Positions 1 through 5,198 of a DNA stretch of 5,472 nucleotides are shown here, piece by piece (the stretch's first letter is position 1; every line of letters starts with the position of its first letter). The stretch is from Alphaproteobacteria bacterium. GTDB taxonomy: Bacteria > Pseudomonadota > Alphaproteobacteria > Rs-D84. The notes under the pieces were generated by a model. The model saw nothing but the letters and a program-made list of their open reading frames with translations. It had not been told where the DNA came from and did no database searches. The position numbers were made by a program, and so were the translations under genes. Where the stretch lies: the NCBI GenBank assembly GCA_016285415.1, contig JAEEQU010000059.1, forward strand, positions 1 to 5,472, read 5' to 3'.

Positions 1-612
1 GTTATGGGAATTGAACTAATTCGCAAGAAAGTTGGCAAAGAGGCATTTGTGTTGTCTACGGCACTGATTACAGATTCCGCAGGAAATAAAATTGGAAAGT
101 CCGCAGGTAACGCGGTGTGGGTAAATGAAGACAAACTCTCGCCATATGAATACTGGCAATATTTCCGGAATACACCGGATGATTTGGTGGAAAAATTCCT
201 TAAACTATTCACAGATATTCCGTTGGATGAAATAGAAAAACTTGGAAAATTGAAAGATGCGGAATTAAATGAGGCCAAAAAGATTCTTGCGCATGCGGCG
301 ACAACTATTGCACATGGCGAAGCGGCGGCAATAGAGGCAGAAGCGACCGCGGCGGCATTGTTTGGTGGTGGCGGTAATATGGATAGCGCCCCAACCGTTG
401 AAATCAAAATGAACAGCGATATGGGGATTTTAGATTTCCTGTGTGCAATTGGGTTGTTTGATTCTAAATCCGATGCGCGCCGTATGATAGAGCAGGGTGG
501 CGTTCAAATAGATGGCGTCAAAGTTACCGATTGGCGTGCCACCATTTCGCCCAAAAATGAATTCATGGTTCAACGTGGCAAGAAAAATCACATGCGGGTT
601 CTGGTAAAATAA
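1..612 (+). CDS. tyrS: Tyrosine--tRNA ligase (TyrRS), C-terminal part, 5' truncated by the window edge
   Basis: Class I aminoacyl-tRNA synthetase that charges tRNA-Tyr with tyrosine in the cytoplasm. The reading frame is open from base 1, so the ATG at 4 is an internal methionine and not the start. About the first half of the protein, with the HIGH motif and most of the Rossmann fold, lies upstream. The visible part carries the KMSKS-type signature as KIGKS (bases 88-102), in the context GNKIGKSAGNAVW, which matches the KFGKT/S-GGAVW block of bacterial TyrRS. A helical anticodon-binding region follows (SPYEYWQYFRNT and onward). The tail from about base 421 is an S4-like RNA-binding domain (SKSDARRMIEQGGVQIDG), ending RGKKNHMRVLVK, much as other TyrRS proteins end in RGKKNY. 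The TAA stop at 610-612 directly abuts the ATG of the next gene, so the two are probably co-transcribed. Identity is secure. Confidence 0.96.
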   Translation, partial: VMGIELIRKKVGKEAFVLSTALITDSAGNKIGKSAGNAVWVNEDKLSPYEYWQYFRNTPDDLVEKFLKLFTDIPLDEIEKLGKLKDAELNEAKKILAHAATTIAHGEAAAIEAEATAAALFGGGGNMDSAPTVEIKMNSDMGILDFLCAIGLFDSKSDARRMIEQGGVQIDGVKVTDWRATISPKNEFMVQRGKKNHMRVLVK

Positions 613-1689
613 ATGTTGCGAGCAGTTGTAATTTTGGCGGTTTTGTTTGGGGGGGCATCCGCAGGTTTTGCGGAACCGTCCGAATTGGATAAAATTCAAA
701 CGCAAATCCGACAAACAGAACAAAAGAATAAGCAACTGGAACAACAGGTAAAAACATCAGATCGTGATGTTGCGAATACAAAAAAACAACTTGTTACGGC
801 GGCTGATAAGGTTTCTTCTTTGGAAGAATTGCGTGCGGTTATCGCCAAAAAAATTGCAGAATTGGATGCGCGTCGTGCGGAAATCGCGGCGGAATTGGAA
901 AAAAATCGCAGTCGCGTCGCAGATGCCAGTGCCGCGATGATGATTATCGCATCGCACCCCAGTTTTGATACAGAGAATATGCATGATTTTGTGCTAACAT
1001 CTGCGATTATGACCGGACTTGCCGATAATTTGGATGAAAATATTCGGGATGCGGCGCAAAAAATTGCTGAACTGGATAAAATTCGGGATATGCGCGCAAT
1101 AGAAAAAGAAAAATTGGATCGCACGGCAAAAAAATACAGCGATGAAAAGAATTTACTGGATAAACTGTTGCGGCGGCGTTCTGCGCAAAATGAAAAATTG
1201 CGTAATGAACAAATGGCGTTAAAGAAAAAATTGCGTGAATTGTCGGCGCGCGCAAAAACTATTTCGGAATTGTCCGCCGGCGTGGGGAGTTCGGAAATGT
1301 CATCAGATTCGCGGTTTTCGGTTCGTAAATTAAATCAACCTGTGCGCGGGCGTATCGTCGTTCGGTTCGGGGAAAAGACGGCATTGGGATTAAAGTCGGA
1401 TGGTTGGCGTATTCATACACGTGCCGAAGCATTGGTAACCGCGCCGGCGGACGGTGTTGTAAAATTCGCGGACAGTTTCAAGGGGTTTGGCCGTGTGATT
1501 ATTATTTCACATAAAAACGGGTATAATACGGTTATGACGAATTTGGGCAGCATAGATGTTATTGTTGGACAAGAAGTTTTGGGTGGTGAACCAATTGGGC
1601 GCATGAATCCGAATAAACCAGAAATGTATCTTGAGGTGCGTCGTGGCAAGAATGCTGTTGATCCTGCGCGTATATTCAAAGAAGAATAA
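613..1689 (+). CDS. envC: EnvC-type murein hydrolase activator (coiled coil plus degenerate LytM/M23 domain)
   Basis: Exported protein of 358 aa, probably a periplasmic activator of cell-wall amidases during septum splitting. Residues 1-20 form a signal peptide: a short basic start (MLRA), a hydrophobic core, then small residues ASAGFA with possible cleavage after A17 or A20. Residues about 24-220 are a Lys/Glu/Gln-rich coiled coil. Residues about 240-355 are a LytM (peptidase M23) domain, from LNQPVRGRIVVRFG to EVRRGKNAVDPARIF. The zinc-site residues of active M23 enzymes look replaced: the GxDI position reads G264-W-R-I, the AHL position reads T309-N-L, and the HxH position reads E337-M-Y339. 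E. coli EnvC is degenerate in the same way (LYFEIRR). This argues for an activator and not an endopeptidase. The start touches the tyrS stop with no clear Shine-Dalgarno, so translation is probably coupled. No GC-rich terminator follows. Symbol by family resemblance. Confidence 0.88.
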   Translation: MLRAVVILAVLFGGASAGFAEPSELDKIQTQIRQTEQKNKQLEQQVKTSDRDVANTKKQLVTAADKVSSLEELRAVIAKKIAELDARRAEIAAELEKNRSRVADASAAMMIIASHPSFDTENMHDFVLTSAIMTGLADNLDENIRDAAQKIAELDKIRDMRAIEKEKLDRTAKKYSDEKNLLDKLLRRRSAQNEKLRNEQMALKKKLRELSARAKTISELSAGVGSSEMSSDSRFSVRKLNQPVRGRIVVRFGEKTALGLKSDGWRIHTRAEALVTAPADGVVKFADSFKGFGRVIIISHKNGYNTVMTNLGSIDVIVGQEVLGGEPIGRMNPNKPEMYLEVRRGKNAVDPARIFKEE

Positions 1690-1724
1690 TTAAATTACAT
1701 ATTTTTGAAAATATTACATAATAC

Positions 1725-1753
1725 TTGACAAAACATAAAAATTGTATTATATT
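1725..1753 (+). promoter_or_regulatory. Sigma70-like promoter of the phosphotransferase gene, predicted leaderless start
   Basis: A perfect -35 hexamer TTGACA lies at 1725-1730, followed by 17 bases and the -10 hexamer TATATT at 1748-1753 (5 of 6 consensus bases). Usual spacing puts the transcription start at about 1760, which is the A of an in-frame ATG. The mRNA would then have no leader. No Shine-Dalgarno is visible before any candidate start here. A very A/T-rich stretch (1690-1724), containing two ATTACAT copies, precedes the -35 and could act as an UP element. The hexamers are seen; the start site is inferred. Confidence 0.72.
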
Positions 1754-1759
1754 ATGGGC

Positions 1760-2695
1760 ATGATGAAAGAATTAGATATAAGAAATCTTGATCATGGCCG
1801 TGAAACATGGACGGCATATTATGGCGATCGTTTTGTTATAAAACGGCCGCTGCCGACATTTAACGAAGATCAGCAAAAGGCCTGGTTGGAAAAACAGCAC
1901 AAAACCAAAGAAGCGATTGATGCAATTCGCGCGGTAAATCATACTGTTTATAATGTTCCAGAAATGACATTTATAAATGATGATGAATATCAAATTTTGG
2001 AAGAACGCGCACCGGGTGAAAAACTGACACGCGACGTGTTTATAAAATTGTCCACGCGTCAACAGCACGAAATTGTGAACAGTATTGGGACCTTTTTGGT
2101 GGATATGAACGAATTGAAACCGGCATATGCGGAACACGATCATAAAATTACCAGTGAATTCAAATTTGATTCGTTGATGTTGTTTATAAATACGCGCATG
2201 GAAAAATGGTTTAAAAAGAACGAAATTTTACAAATGCGTAAATTCTGTGAACAGATAGATTCATTTACATACGATACTTATCAGGCGTGGTCGCATGGCG
2301 ATTTGAATTCGGGCAATGTATATTATGATTATAAAACCAGTACATTGTCGTTTATTGATTTTGCCGAGGCCGGCTATCACATGATTTATGCGGATATTTT
2401 TGCGCCACTGCAGACCGATTTGCGCATTGAAAAGCGTGTTTATGAAAAGTATATGGAATACCATCAACCAAGTTTATGGCGTATGATGAATTTGCGTAAT
2501 CTAAAGATGCAGGAACTGATGAAATATCGTGCCGAAGCGGTTTTGATGAAACGGTTCTTAAAGGCATCGCAAGACCTGCGCAGTAATCCGCAAAGTGAAA
2601 AGGCACGCCGTAATACAATTGAAAAGGTTGCATTTATGCGTGATCAGATTGCGGCGATATTGGCGCTGGAACAGAAATACAATAAGAAAAAATAA
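1760..2695 (+). CDS. APH/choline-kinase-fold phosphotransferase, substrate unknown
   Basis: Cytoplasmic kinase-like protein of 311 aa from the chosen start, with no signal peptide or membrane segment. The N-lobe shows a VIKRP strand with K28 as likely ATP-binding lysine, and a hinge-like segment YQILEERAPG (residues 77-86). The catalytic loop is HGDLNSGN (179-186), a Brenner-type HxDxxxxN motif with D181 as catalytic base and N186 as metal ligand. IDFAEAG (199-205) supplies the DFG-like metal aspartate D200. The last 60-70 residues are basic and helical. These motifs fit the aminoglycoside phosphotransferase/choline kinase superfamily, whose members phosphorylate small-molecule hydroxyls; nothing shows antibiotic resistance. 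In-frame alternatives are TTG 1742, ATG 1754 and ATG 1763. ATG 1760 is preferred because the promoter's start site falls on it, and upstream starts would lie inside the -10. The gene separates envC from ctpA and has its own promoter and terminator. Confidence 0.8.
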   Translation: MMKELDIRNLDHGRETWTAYYGDRFVIKRPLPTFNEDQQKAWLEKQHKTKEAIDAIRAVNHTVYNVPEMTFINDDEYQILEERAPGEKLTRDVFIKLSTRQQHEIVNSIGTFLVDMNELKPAYAEHDHKITSEFKFDSLMLFINTRMEKWFKKNEILQMRKFCEQIDSFTYDTYQAWSHGDLNSGNVYYDYKTSTLSFIDFAEAGYHMIYADIFAPLQTDLRIEKRVYEKYMEYHQPSLWRMMNLRNLKMQELMKYRAEAVLMKRFLKASQDLRSNPQSEKARRNTIEKVAFMRDQIAAILALEQKYNKKK

Positions 2696-2719
2696 TCAAA
2701 ACCACAAATAAAAAAATCT

Positions 2720-2747
2720 AAAATCGTGTTGCGAACACGATTTTTTT
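2720..2747 (+). terminator. Intrinsic terminator after the phosphotransferase gene
   Basis: A perfect 11-bp stem (2720-2730 with 2734-2744, core ATCGTGTT/AACACGAT) closes on the three-base loop GCG. A run of seven T at 2741-2747 includes the last bases of the right arm. It begins 25 bases after the stop codon and separates this transcript from ctpA. Confidence 0.9.
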
Positions 2748-2749
2748 AT

Positions 2750-2780
2750 TATAAAATTGCACTACATTGAAAATAGGGGA
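2750..2780 (+). promoter_or_regulatory. Candidate -10 element and ribosome binding site of ctpA
   Basis: TATAAA at 2750-2755 is a reasonable -10 directly behind the terminator T-run. It predicts a start near 2762 and a leader of about 23 bases. The best -35 match, TTGCGA at 2729-2734, is weak, has only a 15-base spacer, and lies within the terminator hairpin. The Shine-Dalgarno-like AGGGGA at 2775-2780, four bases before the ATG at 2785, is clearer than the promoter and supports that start. Confidence 0.4.
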
Positions 2781-2784
2781 ATAA

Positions 2785-4173
2785 ATGTTAAAGAAAATAC
2801 TGATTTTATTTGCGCTTTGTGTGCCGATTGTGGCGGGTGCGGCACCAGATAAGAAAAAAGAACCGATTGAACATCTGACCGATGAACAGATTTATGATGA
2901 ATTGAAAAAATTGGCCATGGTGTTTGAGGTTTCACGTGAAAATTTCGTGGAAGAGGCCGACGAACGCAAAATGCTAGAGGCCGCAATGAACGGCATGCTT
3001 GGCGCGTTGGATCCGCATTCGTCATATCTGTCCAAAGATGAATTCAAAGATTTTAATGATAAATCGCATGGCGAATTTGGTGGGCTTGGTATCCAAATTA
3101 CGTCGGACAGGGGTGCGGTTCGTGTTATTTCGCCAATTGATGACACACCGGCACAACGCGCAGGGATTAAGGCCGGCGACTATATTACACATATTGATGA
3201 TGAACCGGTGTTTGATTTAACATTGAATCAGGCGGTTAAAAAAATGAAGGGTAAACCGGGGACCAAGGTTAAACTGACGGTTATATCGGGCGACAAAGAA
3301 CCAAAAACGATGACACTGAAACGCGCGATTATCAAGGTTCAATCGGTAAAATTCAGTGATAAAACATTGGCGGATGCCGAAGAAGATGCACCGCGTATTG
3401 GTTATATTCGTATTTCTGATTTTGGGGCGACAACCGCCAAAGATTTGCGCAATGCAATTTCAAAACTGGAAAAAAAGAAGGTCGCGGGTTACGTTCTGGA
3501 TGTGCGTAATAACCCAGGTGGATATTTGACCGCCGCCATAGAGGTTTCAGATGCGTTTTTGGATGGTGGCGAAATTGTATCTACGCGCGGGAAAGACAAG
3601 GATGATGTTGAACACAGTTATGCCAAATCGGGCGATTTAACAAATGGCAAACCGCTTGTTGTGCTTATAAATCATGGGTCGGCATCGGCATCAGAAATTG
3701 TTGCGGGTGCAATTCAGGACAACGGTCGTGGAATTATTATGGGTTCACAAAGTTTCGGCAAGGGCAGCGTGCAACAGCAAAAGCCACTTGGCGATGGAAC
3801 GGCGATTCATATAACAATTGCGCGGTATTACACACCAAACGGCACATCAATTCAAAATACCGGTATTACCCCCGATGTAGAGGTTTTGCAGAGCAAGGTA
3901 GAGGCGATAGAAAAACGCGAAAGCAGTTATTCCGAAGCGTCATTTAAAAATTCTTTAAAGAACGAAGCCGCCGAGAAAAAGGCAAAAAAGAAAGATGATA
4001 AAAAAGATTCAAAAAATGACGATGATGACGATGATAGGGAATTAACCGAAGAAGAAAAAGACGCAAAAGATTATCAGTTGCAACGCGGTATGGAAATGGT
4101 AATTGCGATGTCAAAAATGTCGGAACATGCCAAGGCCGCCGCAGAGCCCAAGAAAGACGAAAAAAAGAAATAG
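2785..4173 (+). CDS. ctpA: C-terminal processing protease CtpA/Prc (peptidase S41 with PDZ domain)
   Basis: Periplasmic serine protease of 462 aa that trims or degrades proteins from their C-termini; in Gram-negatives such enzymes act on envelope proteins, including peptidoglycan hydrolases. Residues 1-20 are a signal peptide (MLKKI, a hydrophobic stretch, then VAGAA). An N-terminal helical part contains LDPHSSYLS (75-83). A PDZ domain covers about 98-180 (GGLGIQ, then AGIKAGD). The S41 core covers about 203-367 and includes VLDVRNNPGG (237-246). Aligned to E. coli Prc, the catalytic Ser is S301 in GSASASE (298-304) and the Lys is K326 in SFGKG (323-327); Q330 matches the Gln of the CtpB triad. 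All are intact, so the enzyme should be active. The tail (about 368-462) is highly charged and low in complexity, with six Asp in a row (412-417) and a Lys-rich end. The gene has its own terminator. It follows envC with one gene between. Confidence 0.95.
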   Translation: MLKKILILFALCVPIVAGAAPDKKKEPIEHLTDEQIYDELKKLAMVFEVSRENFVEEADERKMLEAAMNGMLGALDPHSSYLSKDEFKDFNDKSHGEFGGLGIQITSDRGAVRVISPIDDTPAQRAGIKAGDYITHIDDEPVFDLTLNQAVKKMKGKPGTKVKLTVISGDKEPKTMTLKRAIIKVQSVKFSDKTLADAEEDAPRIGYIRISDFGATTAKDLRNAISKLEKKKVAGYVLDVRNNPGGYLTAAIEVSDAFLDGGEIVSTRGKDKDDVEHSYAKSGDLTNGKPLVVLINHGSASASEIVAGAIQDNGRGIIMGSQSFGKGSVQQQKPLGDGTAIHITIARYYTPNGTSIQNTGITPDVEVLQSKVEAIEKRESSYSEASFKNSLKNEAAEKKAKKKDDKKDSKNDDDDDDRELTEEEKDAKDYQLQRGMEMVIAMSKMSEHAKAAAEPKKDEKKK

Positions 4174-4280
4174 TGATTAGTGTAAGTGGTAAGTTGTAAG
4201 TAAAACGGTTGCGATTGCAACCGTTTTTTTCTAACCACTAATCACTACCACTAACAACTAATCACTTACACTAACCACTT
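4172..4280. repeat. Degenerate AGTGRTT heptamer array in two inverted arms around the ctpA terminator
   Basis: The left arm (4172-4201) reads as units AGTGATT, AGTGTA, AGTGGTA, AGTTGTA, AGT. On the minus strand the right side (4280 down to 4231) reads AGTGGTT, AGTGTA, AGTGATT, AGTTGTT, AGTGGT, AGTGATT, AGTGGTT. Bases 4173-4201 and the reverse complement of 4250-4278 match at 25 of 29 positions, with the same unit order, including the short 6-base unit. The array starts inside the ctpA stop codon. It could be a mobile or slippage-derived intergenic repeat, or an extended hairpin; no coding potential is seen. Confidence 0.8.
4202..4230 (+). terminator. Intrinsic terminator of ctpA
   Basis: A perfect 11-bp stem (4202-4212 with 4217-4227, core CGGTTGC/GCAACCG) closes on the loop GATT. 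Seven T follow the GC core at 4224-4230. It is nested inside the inverted heptamer arms, which could extend the fold to a much longer hairpin. Confidence 0.92.
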
Positions 4281-4306
4281 CCCACTATGTCTGCTTTTGT
4301 TCCTGT

Positions 4307-4347
4307 GTTATATGGGTAAATGGTGTGCTATAATTTCCCCATATAAC
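4307..4347. promoter_or_regulatory. Candidate operator: perfect 10-bp inverted repeat bracketing the tspO promoter
   Basis: GTTATATGGG at 4307-4316 and its exact reverse complement CCCATATAAC at 4338-4347 are separated by 21 bases. The left arm lies over the -35 region and the right arm over the predicted transcription start. Equivalent bases of the arms are 31 bp apart, close to three helical turns, so both sites would face the same side of the DNA. Because the left arm lies upstream of the predicted start, the repeat would act as DNA and not as an RNA hairpin in that transcript. The repeat is seen; its use as a regulator site is inferred. Confidence 0.6.
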
Positions 4348-4356
4348 CAAAGGAGG
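4326..4356 (+). promoter_or_regulatory. Extended -10 promoter and strong ribosome binding site of tspO
   Basis: TGCTATAAT at 4326-4334 is a perfect extended -10 (TGn plus TATAAT). No good -35 sits 16-18 bases upstream, as is usual for extended -10 promoters. The start is predicted at about 4341, giving a leader of some 21 bases. AAAGGAGG at 4349-4356 is the best Shine-Dalgarno in the window, five bases before the ATG at 4362, and fixes the tspO start. Confidence 0.78.
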
Positions 4357-4361
4357 TTTTT

Positions 4362-4838
4362 ATGATAAAAAAATGGATGTGGTTTATTATCGCAATGGTA
4401 ATTTCTTTCGTGCCGGGAATTTTCGGTGTGTTCTTTACACCGCATGGGCCGTCAAATGTTTGGTATAATGGTTTGATTAAATCAGGCCTGACACCGCCAG
4501 GGTGGGTGTTCAGTGTTGCATGGACAATACTTTATATTTTGTTGGGTGTAGCATTATACCTTATCATTGTTACGGTGCGGCGCGGAATAAATAAATTTAA
4601 TTCCTATGTGTTATTTGCCACGCAATTGGTATTAAACGGATTGTGGTCGTTTATGTTCTTTGGCGCGCATTTGCCAGGGTTTTCATTGCTGATTTTATTG
4701 GCATTATTTGTCGTGTCGGTATGGATGGCGCGCGAATTCTTTGCGATAAATCGCCCTGCATCATATTTGGTTATTCCGTACCTGTTGTGGATGATATTTG
4801 CATTTTATATGAACGCGTATATTGCACTGATGAATTAA
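4362..4838 (+). CDS. tspO: TspO/MBR family tryptophan-rich membrane protein
   Basis: Integral membrane protein of 158 aa, the usual size for bacterial TspO, with five predicted membrane helices at about 6-25, 46-71, 80-100, 107-126 and 134-157. Family motifs are clear: PPGWVFSVAWTILY (45-58), QLVLNGLWSFMFF (88-100) and PYLLWMIFAFYMN (139-151), with tryptophans at the conserved places (W48, W54, W95, W143). TspO proteins bind porphyrins and sterol-like ligands; in alphaproteobacteria they are linked to tetrapyrrole handling and stress or oxygen responses. No tetrapyrrole gene is visible here, so the local role is open. The gene has a promoter with a possible operator and a strong ribosome binding site, and stands alone. 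Its TAA overlaps the stop of the convergent ftsB. Confidence 0.94.
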   Translation: MIKKWMWFIIAMVISFVPGIFGVFFTPHGPSNVWYNGLIKSGLTPPGWVFSVAWTILYILLGVALYLIIVTVRRGINKFNSYVLFATQLVLNGLWSFMFFGAHLPGFSLLILLALFVVSVWMAREFFAINRPASYLVIPYLLWMIFAFYMNAYIALMN

Positions 4839-5161
4839 ATCTTTAATACACGGAATTTTGGATCACCAATATTCAGATAACGCAGCCCCAGTTCTTCTAT
4901 GTAATCGGGGCTGTAGTTTTGTAATAATTGGATGTGCCGATTTATGCTTTCCAATTTTGCTTGTTCGTTTTTCAATTCGGTCTGTTCTGCGTTCAGATGC
5001 CAAACGTTTGAAACAAAACGCGCAATGTTTACTTCGCCAAACAACAGGTGAAAAAACATAAAGCACGCAAAGATTGCGAAAAATACACCGACTTTGCCAC
5101 GCAGACCACCACGCCATGCGCATCCAATAAACCTAAATAAATTTTTGATTTTGTCTTTCAT
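4835..5161 (-). CDS. ftsB: FtsB/DivIC-family septum formation initiator
   Basis: Small bitopic divisome protein of 108 aa from the chosen start. FtsB forms a complex with FtsL and FtsQ at the septum and helps activate septal peptidoglycan synthesis. The N-terminus is basic and cytoplasmic (MKDKIKNLFRF, then WRGGLRGK). One membrane helix lies at about 24-42 (VGVFFAIFACFMFFHLLFG). A periplasmic coiled coil follows at about 55-84 (AEQTELKNEQAKLESINRHI), then the family's C-terminal block PDYIEELGLRYLNIGDP, comparable to PDYIEExAR-LG in other members. In-frame upstream starts exist at 5170 and 5182 (ATG) and 5191 (TTG), but the -10 element at 5174-5169 overlaps or follows them. ATG 5161 fits the predicted transcription start and would be leaderless. 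No Shine-Dalgarno is visible. The stop at 4835-4837 overlaps the tspO stop; dus is divergent. Confidence 0.88.
   Translation of the reverse strand: MKDKIKNLFRFIGCAWRGGLRGKVGVFFAIFACFMFFHLLFGEVNIARFVSNVWHLNAEQTELKNEQAKLESINRHIQLLQNYSPDYIEELGLRYLNIGDPKFRVLKI
4883..4920 (+). terminator. Possible tspO terminator hairpin inside the ftsB coding region
   Basis: CAGCCCC (4883-4889) pairs perfectly with GGGGCTG (4907-4913) across a 17-base loop, followed by TAGTTTT (4914-4920). It is 45 bases past the tspO stop, where no other terminator is found. The large loop and short T-run make it a weak candidate, and the bases also encode FtsB on the other strand. Confidence 0.25.
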
Positions 5162-5198
5162 GTATGCCATTATATCACACATGATACCCAATAATCAA
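5145..5198. promoter_or_regulatory. Compact divergent promoter region of ftsB and dus
   Basis: Only 19 bases (5162-5180) separate the two chosen start codons. For ftsB (minus strand), -35 TTGATT lies at 5198-5193 and an extended -10 TGATATAAT at 5177-5169 with an 18-base spacer, giving a start near 5162-5161. For dus (plus strand), TTGATT at 5145-5150 and a weaker -10 (CATTAT 5168-5173 or TATATC 5171-5176) would start near 5181. Each -35 lies inside the opposite gene. The region is close to two-fold symmetric: TTGATT, TCATGT, ACATGA, AATCAA. The ftsB promoter is well supported; the dus promoter is tentative. Confidence 0.6.

Noticed and set aside
696..1124. Minus-strand open frame opposite envC
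   Set aside because: Ser/Phe/Ala-rich translation typical of the antisense of a Lys/Glu-rich coiled coil; no motif, promoter or ribosome binding site.
1699..1714. AT-only palindrome after envC as a terminator
   Set aside because: The stem contains no G-C pair and no separate T-run follows, so it cannot be called an intrinsic terminator.
1742..1759. TTG start at 1742 for the phosphotransferase
   Set aside because: It would place the first codons inside the spacer and -10 of a near-consensus promoter, with no Shine-Dalgarno; ATG 1760 fits better.
1760..2695. Aminoglycoside resistance gene
   Set aside because: Only the general kinase-fold motifs are visible; nothing in the sequence or neighbours points to a drug substrate.
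4231..4280. CRISPR array in the ctpA-tspO gap
   Set aside because: The units are about 7 bases with no spacers and occur in both orientations; this is a simple degenerate repeat.
4307..4347. Terminator or riboswitch hairpin before tspO
   Set aside because: The predicted start at about 4341 leaves the left arm untranscribed, there is no T-run after the right arm, and the leader is too short for a riboswitch.
4643..4846. Plus-strand open frame overlapping tspO
   Set aside because: It is a shifted frame within tspO, whose family motifs and strong ribosome binding site establish the real frame.
5162..5191. TTG start at 5191 for ftsB
   Set aside because: It lies upstream of the perfect TATAAT and would add residues that are not part of the family and overlap dus.
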